Below, one piece after another: positions 1-10,959 of a stretch of 64,000 nt of DNA (positions are counted from its first letter, which is position 1; each line of letters begins with the position of its first letter). The stretch is from Medicago truncatula (lineage: Eukaryota > Streptophyta > Magnoliopsida > Fabales > Fabaceae): contig NC_053042.1 in the NCBI RefSeq assembly GCF_003473485.1, positions 40,886,762 through 40,950,761 of the forward strand. Reading direction: 5' to 3'. Made by a program: the position numbers and the translations under genes. Below the pieces are notes generated by a model. It saw nothing but the letters and a program-made list of their open reading frames with translations. It made no database searches and was not told the origin of the DNA.

Positions 1-1393
1 AAGTCCTCGTATTGCCTCGGCGTTAATCTTAGCAATCTCTTGAAACATGCCACCATTTATCATCAAGTAATCCCTCACAGCTGTGTAGTCGTTTCCAAGT
101 GCATTAAGAAGTTTACTTACATACACCCCTTGAGCTTGTCCAACTGTCACAATTCCCTCTGCCTCCTTTTTCTTTGCATAAAGCTCTGCTTCAGCTGCTT
201 GTTTGCTAGCATAAAATGTTGCATCTGCCGATGCTTTCTGTGCTTCTGCCTCTGCCTTCTTCTCATACAGAATTGCTTCTGCCTCTTTCTGTTTTTTGTA
301 CAGCTCCCAGTTTGCTTCTTGCACCTACACCATCCAAAGTTTTAATCACCAAAAACTTAAATTATATTAATTTATTTTCCTATCAACAGCTATTAATATA
401 TTAATCTTATTGCTATAAAAAATGAATCAAGTTATATATATTTGCATGGACTAAACTAACCTTGGTTTCATATTGAACACTAGCTTTGCTAAGGAACTCT
501 GCTTTAAGCTTTTCAGTAGTAGTCAATGCATTCATCCTCTCAACTTCACCTTGTAACTCAGCTTCCCTTAGTTTCACAGCCTTCTTCGCCTCGACTTCAG
601 CCACCTGAGCCGCCTTGGTCCAAGCCGCTTTCTTCTTAGCCAACTCAGAATTAGCTTGAGCCACTTCAGCCTCTCTTTGATTCTCAAAAACTTTCACTTC
701 AGTCCTCACTTTAATTCCCTCCTTCTCACCCTCTCCAGCTCTCTGCATTGCAATAACCTTCGTCTCTGCATCAATTTTCGCTGCATTCTGCAGCGTTTGT
801 CCTTCCCTCAATTTTGAACCAATTTCACCTTTCATCTTAGCTTCTGCCACGTCAACCCTAGCTTGATTCTTGGCTTCCATCTGCGTCTTTTGACCCAAAT
901 ATGAGAAATACTCATGACCGCGCACATCCACCAATTGCTTAACATTCGCATTGTAAATCAATAATCCGAATTGATTCAACTCAAGTTGAACTTTGTCGAA
1001 TACTTCTTGTTTAAACTGTTTTGTTCCTCTGAAAACCTCCTCCATCGTCATGGAAGCAGCGAGGACACGTGTCTCCCCTTCGATGATTCCTTGAACAAGT
1101 TCATTAACATGATTGGAGTGTCTAGCATGCGGTGAAATAAGTTTGGCGTATTTGAGAAGGCTTTCCTTATCATCCACACGAGGACCAATAGTGAAGACAG
1201 CGGGGAGAACAAAAGGAAGTTTCTCCGCGCTCATAGCTTGAACTTCGAAGGTGTAGTTTACCGGTGAGAGGTCCAAGACAGAGCAGGATTGACCGGGAAG
1301 AATCCATGCTTTCTTTGCAAGTTTGATGTCTTTGATCAGAATACCTGTTATCACAAGGTATTCTGATGCTTTCGCGACCCGGTAAATTTTCAT
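1..1393 (-). CDS. Flotillin-like protein (C-terminus off the left edge)
   Basis: Flotillins are membrane-associated scaffold proteins of plasma-membrane microdomains; in legumes some members act in rhizobial infection. Coding exons read 1393..461 and 324..1, joined by a 136-bp intron with GT and AG borders and phase 0. The protein starts [17 protein letters not shown]. An SPFH/PHB-type domain fills about residues 1-190, including [19 protein letters not shown]. It is followed by a long Ala/Glu/Lys coiled-coil region rich in EAE and AEA repeats, typical of the flotillin domain, and the conserved stretch [19 protein letters not shown]. About 419 residues are visible of an expected 470-480; the end lies outside the window. 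An upstream in-frame GTG adds 17 residues, but the ATG at 1393 matches the family start. Family assignment is secure; which flotillin paralogue this is cannot be told here. Confidence 0.93.
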
Positions 1394-1525
1394 GGTTTTG
1401 ATTTCGACAAACTGAATTTGGTTACAAGAAAATTGAAACAGCACGAGAGAGAAACGACGATTGTGAAAATCGATCAGTAAGTTACTGTGTTGTTCTTTAT
1501 GGTCTAAGGTACTTGGTAGGCTTTG

Positions 1526-1533
1526 TATATATA
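1526..1533 (-). promoter_or_regulatory. Putative TATA box of the flotillin gene
   Basis: TATATATA on the minus strand, about 130 bp upstream of the flotillin ATG. The position fits a plant core promoter with a roughly 100-nt leader. No start site is proven. Confidence 0.5.
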
Positions 1534-1771
1534 GAGAAATTTGTTAGGTTAAACCAACGCGGTAATTATGGAAAGGAAAGTAGTGCGAAAGAGTGAATAG
1601 TTATAATTTGTTATCACTACCACAAAAAGTTATAATTTGTTATGAGATATATATTCTTTTTATTTTTAACAAAATCATTGATGTTTTTTAGGAAGGAAAA
1701 AGGAAGTATCCTATACAATTTTATTGGTTATGTTATTTGGGTTAATCCAATCCATATAATATAGGTTGATT

Positions 1772-2315
1772 TAGGCATGGCAATAGGGCGGGGTGAGGAT
1801 GACTTTTGTCTTCCTCATTCCCATCCCCTCCTATCATATACTTATCCGTTACATATCCAACGGAAATGACGAATTAAATCTCATCCCCGTCCACAATAGG
1901 TTCGGGTATTTCCGCCGCATCCCCGTCCCCGCAGTGAATCGTCTTTTTTGATAAAAAAAAGTTTTTTTAAACTTCAATAGTAATATTGTAATACATTATC
2001 GAATAATTTGCGCTCATTTTAACATTTTCTTACCGAATAATTCGGTTGCTCCTTTAACCATCAATGAAAATTCTTATATCATGATAGTTATCAAACCAAA
2101 TAACATGACATATCATTATCAACCCCATCAACAAAAACAAAAACATGACCTTTCTACATTCGGGTGTAGTTTGAGTATGGGTTCGAGGTGGGTACATCTA
2201 TCCCCGTTACTCGTATAATGAAATCAGGGAAAATCCAGTCAAATCAGGAAAAACCCGTCAAATCAGGATTGGTTTCGGCGGATATCCATGAGCACGGGTT
2301 TTGTTGCCATGCCTA
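1772..2315. mobile_element. Non-autonomous hAT-like DNA element (544 bp)
   Basis: The ends are inverted repeats: TAGGCATGGCAA at the left and TTGCCATGCCTA at the right. They are flanked by GGTTGATT (1764-1771) and AGTTGATT (2316-2323), an 8-bp target duplication with one mismatch, the length expected for hAT transposition. The interior is richer in G and C near both ends (GGGCGGGG, CCCCGTCCCC) and has no transposase frame. It lies in the flotillin 5' flank. Confidence 0.75.
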
Positions 2316-2323
2316 AGTTGATT

Positions 2324-2727
2324 ATGATTTTAGCCAATGTAAATAAGTTTGTTTAGATTTTACCATATAATTGTTGTTACTTTTTCTAAGTCTTTTTTCG
2401 GCACTTCTTGTGTTGCAAGGACTTGGTGATTTGGTTAATATAATTGATTTTGACTTCTTCGGAAAAAAAGATCAATATTCACTTTTTTGGTGCCAAATCA
2501 TATCACCATTTTTAGGACAAAAACATGAGTTGGGACCAAAATTGTAACAAATGTAAAATTAGAGGACACAAAAGTTTGATTATAAAAAAGTGGACAATTT
2601 TCACGAACTTAATAAATAGAGGGACCGAAAATGCAATTAAGTCAAACTTTTATTATATAGAGATGACTTTAAGATTAAGTTGTATTGTGAATTCGATCTC
2701 AAATTTCACAACAATACAAACTATATG
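2324..2727. other. Intergenic, nothing recognised
   Basis: AT-rich sequence between two repeats. No coding frame, RNA gene or clear repeat was seen. Confidence 0.5.
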
Positions 2728-3690
2728 ATGTGTGGAGCAAATATCAATGGCAACCAATAACCAAATGTAAATAACCACAAGCAATAACAACAATCTAGAT
2801 CTAATCTAGAAAACAAGTGCATAGCAAAATCACACTCTAACCAAAGGATAAACAAGATAAAGAGAGTAGAGAAAATAGACAACAACACGAATAGATTGTT
2901 CACCCAGTTCGGTCCAACCATGACCTACTATGGAGAAGAGATTAATCTCTCCAATCCACTATCAATGAGTTCTTACAAAGAGATGCAAAATGGATTACAA
3001 GAAATTAGCTTCAACAAGCTCACAAAGAACAACCCTAATTTCTACCCATTTTCCCAATCTCACCAATGAACAAGACACTCATGATTTTCACTCTCCCAAG
3101 GTGTTTACAATTGTTTCCCAACTCTAGAATCTAACCCCAAAAAGAGAACCAACCCATAGCCTTTGATTTCACTAAGGATCTTCTCTTTTGGTTTCACAAG
3201 ACTCACCCAAGTTGCTCACAAATGACTCTCCACTCATGTGTTTCCCAACCTCATGAATCTTCCTCAAAAGGCACCAACCCTTTTCCCAAGAGCCCCCTCT
3301 TTTGGTTCTCCAAGATTCACATCTTGAAGCTTTGAACCTCACCCAAAGACCCTCAACCTTTAGTAAAACCCTAAAAGTTCCCTCCTTTGGTTTCCATGAG
3401 ATTCACCCAGCTTACTCAACAAAAGGGTCAAAGAATGCTTATATTGTGTTCAGATCCGGACAAAATTGTGTCACGATTTCCCAAATCGTGACACGTTTGG
3501 TGCGTACGACCCAAGGTACAACCAACCTTATCCTGAAAACTTGCCCTGCAAGGCGAAAATCGTGTCATGTTTCCCGAAAATCGTGTCACGATTGGACACC
3601 CTGCAAAACATGCTCACGACATTGCAAAATCGTGACACGCCTATGAAATCGTGTCACGATTTCTCTGTTTTCTAAAACACAAATTGAAGG
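2728..3690. repeat. LTR-like dispersed repeat with palindrome array, copy A
   Basis: About 960 bp shared in the same orientation with 39442-40200. Both copies begin GATGTGTGGAGCAAA and share the line CCCAGTTCGGTCCAA (near 2903 here), a CTCTCC..TCCACTAT block and the GGTGCGTACGACCCAAGGTA block. They end soon after TTTCTCTGTT. No protein coding capacity is visible. The type of sequence suggests a solo LTR or a small non-coding LTR element, but exact LTR ends and a target duplication were not established. Confidence 0.55.
3464..3663. repeat. Array of AATCGTGTCACGATT-type palindromes (copy A)
   Basis: Six words related to the 15-bp odd palindrome AATCGTGTCACGATT occur as three close pairs, near 3466/3484, 3557/3578 and 3627/3646. 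Within a pair the words are about 15-20 bp apart. The same arrangement recurs in copy B at 39978-40175, so it is an old part of the repeat. Confidence 0.8.
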
Positions 3691-3971
3691 CACTTTACAA
3701 CAAGTTGAGTTAGCCCGTAAAAATAATTTTTTACTTCTAAATTAAATGTTATATGGTATCATTAAAAAAAGATAAAATTTTATTTCAAAAAAAAAAACAA
3801 GAAGATAAAATTTATATTTTATTTGATATATTATTTGTGTCATTGAAAAATATAAGTATGATTTGTTATAATTTGAAAGTTACAACTCACCAACATCTAA
3901 ATATATTTTTCCTCATTCAAAAAAAAAAATTATATATATTTTATAAAATCACAAACATCTATACTTAAACC

Positions 3972-4806
3972 CATAGTTTTAAAACCCGGCTTGGACCGGC
4001 CGGTCTGACCGGTTGGACCGTAAACCGGTGGTGTATCCGGTTTGAGTTGTTTATCAGATCGGTCATGCAATTGAACCGGTTAAAACCGGCTTGGCTCGGT
4101 AAAAACCGGTGACTCGGCCGGTTTTCTGAGTCAATCCGGTTTAGTAAATTTTTTTTTCAATTTCTGTCATAATTAGTCATTAAGCCCACGAATTAAGACT
4201 AATTAATGCTTGGTTTAATGCTTCAACAACTTGGACTTTTGTAGAAAAATCTGAAATATGAAAAAATTGGGGACAATAGGAATCGAACCGCGGACTTTAA
4301 AATGAGTAGTTGAAAGCTTAACCACTACAACAACTTCAAATCTTGGTTATAAATTGAAATATATTATGTATGTTAATATATTATATTTTAATTTTATCAC
4401 AGCCTAGAACACATCATTTTTTTTTTTCTTTTAAAAAGAGAAAATAATTGTTAAATATAATATTTACACGATAATAATAATATACACATCATTTTTTTTT
4501 TAGAAAATCTACATATTATATTAATATTAATATATATGCAAACAAAATCTATTTCCTGTCATTAAAATATAGCTGTAAAAATATTAATATACATATTACA
4601 TGTCAGTTTTTTTAGTTTTTAAATGAACGAGTCACCGATTTAATTCGATTAAATAGCTATATAAGTTTAATCTCAAGACCGAGTTATCTAACCGAGTTGA
4701 TCCGGTTCAGTCATGCGGTTCGACCAATGACCCAGTGGTTCGACCATTGACCCAGTAACCCAGTACCCATGCCGAGTCGATGATCGAGCCGAGTTTTAAA
4801 ACTATG
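3972..4806. mobile_element. Non-autonomous hAT-like DNA element (835 bp), perfect 8-bp TSD
   Basis: Inverted ends CATAGTTTTAAAAC (left) and GTTTTAAAACTATG (right) are bordered by the identical octamer CTTAAACC at 3964-3971 and 4807-4814. The subterminal regions carry many ACCGG / CCGGT words on the left and GAGTC / GACC words on the right. There is no transposase frame. The perfect target duplication implies a fairly recent or well preserved insertion. Confidence 0.85.
4269..4340 (-). repeat. tRNA-like segment inside the hAT-like element
   Basis: Read on the minus strand, a B-box word GGTTCGATTCC (4279-4289) follows an A-box-like word TAGTGGTTAAGC (4316-4327) at near tRNA spacing. The T stem and acceptor stem do not pair well, so this is a degenerate tRNA-derived sequence and not a tRNA gene. 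Confidence 0.45.
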
Positions 4807-4814
4807 CTTAAACC

Positions 4815-5424
4815 TATATCAAATTGTGAAAGAAAATAAATAATTAAATACTTCAACAAAATATATAATTTAAATAAAATTCAAAATTATACAAAAAAAT
4901 TGGTTATAGTTTGCATATATGTTAGCACAATAAAAAATACAAACAGACGGACATGAGAGTGCGGGTCTAGCATACAGTGAGACTTCGATTTCAACACCAA
5001 TGGTTTATGAAAAAAAAAAAACTACCCCTCTCAATTTCAGGGTGATTAAGAAAATTAGTTAAATATCCTAAAAAAAATATGGTTAAATGCAATTATTTTC
5101 CTATATTATGTAAAACACAAGTTAGATTTACTAAAGTATCTTTTTTGATTTTTTTGGTTCTGATATCCTTGTTGATATAGGTAATATAAATAAGTGGGTA
5201 AGATCACAATTTCTTTTATCGTATTTTTCAATACATGTGAAAACAAAAAATGTGACAAATACTGTGAGAGAGAGGGACTAAAAAACATTTTGAATGAGGT
5301 GAGAACATAGTTATTTTTTTGGACTACAAGTGAGAAGTATTTATTTAAACGTGTTTATCATTAAATCATCCATGCATCTAAGCTATTAATTTCTCAATAG
5401 TAATAGTTTATTTTTTCGGACTAG
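4815..5424. other. Intergenic, nothing recognised
   Basis: AT-rich sequence with short homopolymers between the hAT-like element and the LINE relic. No gene is seen. Confidence 0.5.
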
Positions 5425-7097
5425 GATTGCATAATGACGTTCCAGATCGTATCACTTGGGGCGATCATCTTGACGACATTTATACAGCAAGTTCGGGATA
5501 TTCCTTGTTCCTTTCTTCTCATTCTGAAGACCTCCATAATGATGACATCTCTTAGAATTGGATTTGAAAAATGAAAGTTCTAGAGAAAATTAAATTGTTC
5601 TTTTAGGCCGCTAGTCATGAGCCGCTCCCCACTGAAGCACATTTACACCGTTATGGTATGACTTTGTCTTCTTCGTACCATAAATGTAATGATCATGTTG
5701 AAGATGTTTTGCACTGTCTTAAAGATTGCTCTCTGGATGCATGTATGTGGAGATCCTTGTGGTACAATAGTACTGCTTTCTTCCATGAGTTACACACTCA
5801 CTTATGGCTCAAAAGCGGTCTTCGTCTCTCGGACCTTATTTTTGTTGTAGAAATCTAGTGTATCTGGAAAGCACAAAATGTGATGTGTCTTGGTAATAAG
5901 CAGGTTAGATATCATCAATTACAACACAATGTTGGGAGCTATCTTAGTTCTCTCTTGATGTCCTTTGGTGACAGTGTTCTTTCTCATCCGCCACAACGAT
6001 GGACCTCTTGGCACTCTTCCCATATGGAAACTACGATTCTCAATGTTGATGGAAGCAGTTTCGATAGTCCCGGTCGCTCAGGCTTTGGAGGTGTTCTTAG
6101 CGATTCGGACGGTGCATGGCTTTGTGGATTCTTAAGATTTATCAGCATTCAAATAATTTGCATGCGGAACTTCTTGCGATCTTGCATGGCTTGAAGTTGT
6201 CGTGGAATAGAGGGAACCAAAACGTGATTTGTTACTCTAATCTCCTGTATGCTATAAACATAATTCAATCTTCTCTCAATGCTTGACATGTTTATGTAGC
6301 TATCATTAAATGTATCAATAATCTCCTTAGAGTGTGTTTGGATGGGGTAATTAAGAAATTTTGAAGAATTTAGAATTCTAGGTAATTCAAATGATTCAAT
6401 TAAATTGCTTTCATTCCTAAATATTATTGTTTGGATGGAATAATAAAAAAAATATTTTCATATTTTTTGGCAACTTTTATAAATTTTATTTTTTTGGGCC
6501 AAATTTGAAAAATAAAATTAGGGATCAATTTGCAAATTTCAAAAAGTTTGAGGGGTCAAATTGAACTTTTTTTATAAATTTATTGGAGTCAAATTGAAAA
6601 TTTTGGAAAACTTGAGGACCAAAATGCAAAATTTGAAAATTTCTAACAATGAAGAATTTTGAAATTCTTAACTTTTAGGTGTCATTTGAAATTCTCTAAA
6701 TTTAACTTGAACAAAATACTTCATAAATTTCTATCATTTTGAAAATTCTTCAAATTATTATCCGAACAATGGAATTTACATCAAAATATTTGAATTCCCT
6801 CAAAACATTACATTCACTCAAAACATTCCCTCATCCAAACACACAATGTTCTTTGAAATGTGCATTTGACCCACGCCCTTCGAGAGACAATTAAGTGTGT
6901 CGACTTTTTTAGTTAAGCATGATGCCGGTCACAACCCTTCTTAGTACAGCTTGGAGAGCCCCTTCCCAAACTAAGAAGATTTACTTATTACTTATGCGTC
7001 CGAAGTACGGTTCTTAAAGTTGTAGCATATTTTTCTTCATTTTTTTGTTTAGTTTTTTTTTTGTTGTATTCTCCATGTACCAAAAAAAAAAAAAAAA
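5425..7097 (+). pseudogene. LINE (non-LTR) retrotransposon 3' relic: zinc-binding and RNase H regions, poly(A) tail
   Basis: The 3' part of a plant non-LTR element, broken by stops and frameshifts. Near 5580-5850 the frame resembles the reverse-transcriptase zinc-binding domain (LPTEAHLHRYGM, then C-H-C spacing in HKCNDHVEDVLHCLKDC). Near 6040-6290 comes an RNase H-like stretch (NVDGSSFDSPGRSGFGG, HAELLAILHGLKLSW) that needs a frame change. The reading resumes at about 6846 after an inserted MITE (ALRETIKCVDF, then VQLGEPLPKL), and the element ends in A16 at 7082-7097. The upstream endonuclease and polymerase are absent, as in 5'-truncated LINE copies. Confidence 0.75.
6332..6844. mobile_element. 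MITE inserted into the LINE relic
   Basis: Inverted ends GTGTGTTTGGATGGGG (6332) and CATCCAAACACAC (ending 6844) bound about 513 bp of AT-rich, non-coding DNA. LINE coding similarity stops at the left end and resumes at the right end. No clear target duplication is visible, so the superfamily is open. Confidence 0.65.
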
Positions 7098-7159
7098 CTA
7101 TCACAGAAGTTTATTTTAATCTTATTTGCCAAAATTATTTGACCATGTTATATGCCAAA

Positions 7160-7290
7160 GTTGATGTCCTCGTGAGCTTAACTGAGTTGGTATGGATAAT
7201 GTATAATAATATGCAAGGTTCGTGGTTCGAACCCCGACCACCTATTTATATAAATAGCGGGAAAACCCGATCCATGTCGATAATATAATA
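7160..7290 (+). mobile_element. tRNA-derived SINE, copy 1
   Basis: Carries the A-box-like GAGCTTAACTGAGTTGGTAT, the linker with TATGCAAGG, and the B box GGTTCGAACCCC, followed by a short unrelated body. Related copies lie at 14947-15044, 20747-20834 and, shortened, 39330-39393. Confidence 0.7.
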
Positions 7291-7958
7291 TAAAATATTA
7301 AATTATGATTATTTTTTTACTACAAAATTACCTTGAAGGACACTAGAAATATTAAAACACAATGGTAAGATAGAAATGTTAGTTTTTTTTTAACCGACAA
7401 CTGAATCCTAACAAAAAACAGAATTTTGAGGTTGTTAAAAGGATCTGTCAACGAGTGTTCCAGGGGCATTCTTTAAGCATTTTAAAAATAGTAATTATTT
7501 TTAAAAAAAGTTAAATGTTTCAATTTCCAATACATTGATTACACATTTTTTTCATAAATATATATTATTTATAATCTTTAAAGAGTGACGCAGGAGACTT
7601 GTTAACATTTCTCTTATTAAAATAATAACATTTAGAAAGATATTCCGTTTAATCTTTTTATTGACAAAAATATAGCTAAAGTAGTTTCTTTTTTTTTTTC
7701 TTTTTTTTTTGAAAGGGCTAAAGTAGTTTCTTAATTAACTGTACATATAATATAACATGACATCAATGTATACGTATATATGTCCCTTGAAGAAGAAGTA
7801 AAAGCAACCCAACCCAATCCAACCCAACCAACCAACCTCACCTGGAAACATAAACTTATTACTAAACATAGCTTCTTCTCTTCTCTTCTCTTTTTCCCCC
7901 AAATTCAAGAACCCTAATTTTTCAATTCAATTTTCAAACCCTAATCTTCAATTAATTA
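7291..7958. other. Intergenic and ATG18a 5' flank
   Basis: AT-rich sequence with T-tracts at 7687-7711. The last 150 bp hold CT-rich leader-like sequence (TTCTTCTCTTCTCTTCTC near 7870) before the ATG18a start. No other gene is seen. Confidence 0.5.
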
Positions 7959-10900
7959 ATGTCTCAAACCTCTCAAACCCTAATGCCTCTCGATTCCGAA
8001 GAATCACCATCCTCAACCCCAATTCCAACTTCCCCAAATCCACCCCTAAATTCCACCTCCAACGTCCTCCACCTCTCCTTCAACCAAGACTCCGGCTGCT
8101 TCGCCGCCGGCACCGATCATGGCTTCCGCATCTACAACTGCGACCCCTTCCGCGAAATTTTCCGCCGCGATTTTGGTCCTAACGGCGGAATTGGCTTAGT
8201 CCACATGCTATTCCGTTGCAACATCCTCGCTTTCGTCGGCGGTGGATCAGACCCACGTTATCCAGCAAACAAGGTGATGATTTGGGACGATCATCAATCA
8301 CGGTGTATCGGAGAGTTGTCGTTTCGTTCGGAGGTGAAAGGTGTTCGTCTTCGTCGCGATAGAATCGTCGTTGTTTTGGCGCATAAGATTTTTGTTTACA
8401 ATTTTGCTGATCTTAAAGTTCTTCATCAAATTGAAACTATTGCTAATCCTACGGGGCTATGTGAAGTTTCACATGTTTCGGGAACTATGGTTTTGGCTTG
8501 TCCTGGGTTGCAGAAGGGTCAAATTAGGGTTGAGCATTATGCTTCTAAGAGAACTAAGTTCATAATGGCACATGATTCGAGAATTGCGTGTTTTGCTATA
8601 ACCCAAGACGGACGTTTGCTTGCTACTGCAAGCTCCAAAGGGACTCTTGTTAGGGTTTTTAATACCTTGGATGGTTCTTTGCTTCAAGAGGTAGATTTGA
8701 ATTTTTTGCATTTTCATATTCTGATGCTACATATATCTAAAAATTTGTTTTTTTAGTTTGTTTAGTAGTTTAGTTTATTTTTCAGAATTTGTTTGTTAGT
8801 TTTGTTACTAGGATTTGAAATACTGCTAGAAATATAGGTTGATTGTTTTGAAATGTTGGTTATGTTGTTGTTAGTCCGACCTCATAAAATGCTATGGCAG
8901 TACAGCGGACAGTGGGATAGATAGCCGTTATTGCAAAGACTAAAAAATCAGTGTACAAAGTAGGCATAAATACTCAAAAGATACACAGAATTAAAGAACC
9001 TTAGGTTCAGAGCAATAAAACATATAAACAGAGAAGAACATAAAACTGAACAAAACAAGAGCAAGAACACGACAGAATGAAGAATAGAACATTTTTACAC
9101 TTGAAAGGGTTTGAATTGACATTTACACCCTTTAAAAACAACGATTTTAAAAAAAGGATTTGAGGAATTTCAGTCCAAAACCCTAATAGTGGCTGCGATA
9201 GCGGTTTGGGCCGCAATTTGCGGCTGCCACAACCACTATTGTTTGACACCATATCGCAGGCCAAAAGCGTTGTGCTGAATCCAGCACGGCTACGCTATTC
9301 CGCTATAGCGTGATATTGACAGCATGGATGTTGGTTGGTTTTTTTTTTTCCTTCTGTTTTGTGTATATGATGAGTTCAATTGTTTTTGAAGTTTGAATGG
9401 GAATGATGATTTCAGGTACGGAGAGGTGCTGACCGAGCCGAGATATATAGCCTTGCCTTCTCTTCCAGTGCACAGTGGTTAGCTGTCTCAAGTGACAAGG
9501 GAACCGTTCATGTCTTCAACTTGAAGGTTGATTCGGGATTGCTGGGGCACGACAGATCGCATACTACATCCGAGTCTAGTCCTACTAGCCCGTCGGCGGC
9601 TTCGTCTCTTTCATTTATTAGAGGTTTGTGCATTTGTCCACTGTTAGTTATTCATTCATTAGTTATCATGTATGGAGATTATGTTTTTTTAAGTAACTGT
9701 TGAACAACCATAACGCCATTTGTTGTTGCATCAGCCCAGGGTTTTGTTTGGTTTGGAAATTATGGTTTTTGATAGAACAAGTTTTTGCTTGCAATTGTCC
9801 TAATTCTGTGTGTTTTGTAGGTGTGTTACCTAGGTATTTTAGCTCAGAGTGGTCCGTGGCTCAATTTCGCTTGCAAGAAGGTTTACAATATCATGTTGCC
9901 TTTGGTCATCAGAAAAATACAATTGTAATACTTGGCATGGATGGCAGGTATTTCAGTAATGGATCATCTCCATGCCTTTTTTAGTTCGTTGTTTCGTTCT
10001 TTTTCCTTGTGTTGCTTAGGGATATTAGAATTATTCACATAGGACTACTAGCATGGTGGAAATATGATTTGAAAACTGAACTTTTAAAAATTTACTTACA
10101 TACCCGTGTGCACTACCCTTTAAAATTGACATAGGCTGACAGCATCATCAAGATTTGTACCACTGGTAGTCTTATCGTAGCAGAGAAATCAGGTTAATTT
10201 CTAGAGTCATTGTGAATATAATAAATTATGCTTCTTTTTTTCTTTTAGAGTTTAAGGTTCAAATGCTTCTTCAATATCAGCTCCAAACAACTAGCTGCAT
10301 GATTATATTTTACCACTGCTCATGTGTATTTATTAAGTTCGCATCACTCCCTCTATCCCTGATCAAGAAAAAATAAATTTAGACATCACTCCTTCTAATC
10401 CTTGATCAAGAAAAAAATAAATTTAGACATGTATAGACTCATTTAACCAATTGCCCTTAATTCATTTAATAAAAATAAAATTCATTTAATACATGCCTAT
10501 AGTTGTTGTAAAGGTAGTATAACGTTAAATATGCTTAGTTTTATATTGTTTTTTTCCAAACATCCTAAGTTTTGGGACAACAATAAAAGTCATAGTTGCT
10601 GTGGAGTTATAACGTTAAATATGCTTAGTTTTATATTGTTATTCTAAAACATCCTAAGTTTTGGGACAACAATAAAATTCTTAAAAAAAACCTTAGGTTT
10701 GAGAGGGAGGGATTATATCTTAAAACAAATATATAAAACCGGGGTCATATTTTAGATGATAAACTTCTACCATATCGATTTATCATCATTCATCATAATC
10801 TTTCGCCTGCTCTTTTTTCCTGAGAATTAAAACATCTGATGCAATTGTTTATTGAATTGTTAATGCAGCTTCTATCGATGTCAATTTGACACTGTAACTG

Positions 10901-10959
10901 GTGGGGAGATGACACAACTCGAGTATTACAATTTCCTAAAGCCAGAAGAGACATTCTAG
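7959..10959 (+). CDS. ATG18A: Autophagy-related protein 18a, PROPPIN beta-propeller
   Basis: Binds PtdIns3P (and PtdIns(3,5)P2) on the phagophore and supports autophagosome formation. Coding exons are 7959-8690, 9416-9623, 9821-9947 and 10869-10959; all junctions are GT..AG and the frame closes to 385 residues. WD-type propeller blades run from about residue 30 ([23 protein letters not shown]) to the end ([14 protein letters not shown]). The phosphoinositide-binding L/FRRG motif appears as VRRG (residues 245-248), right after the first splice junction. The 44-residue low-complexity Ser/Pro N-terminus is typical of plant ATG18a. Between VFNLK and SFIRGVLPRYF lies a Ser-rich loop (residues 275-310), the usual variable blade-6 loop. 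Intron 1 carries a repetitive insertion and intron 3 two small tandem duplications. Confidence 0.95.
8885..9330. repeat. Possible foldback or Mutator-like insertion in ATG18a intron 1
   Basis: A GC-richer island inside an AT-rich intron. Its ends show an imperfect inverted similarity (ATGCTATGGCAG..GATAGCCG at the left, CGGCTACGC..GACAGCAT at the right), and the interior has words such as GCTGCGATAGCGG. The family is unknown and the borders are approximate. Confidence 0.35.
10345..10680. repeat. Two small tandem duplications in ATG18a intron 3
   Basis: A roughly 44-bp unit (ATCAAGAAAAAATAAATTTAGACAT core) is repeated at 10345-10435. A 90-bp unit starting AACGTTAAATATGCTTAG occurs at 10521 and again at 10611, including the shared CATCCTAAGTTTTGGGACAA. 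Both are non-coding. Confidence 0.8.

Noticed and set aside
3302-3675. Open frames of 69-114 codons in the LTR-like repeat
   Set aside because: They overlap each other in different frames, have no domain, and run across the palindrome array; copy B does not keep them.
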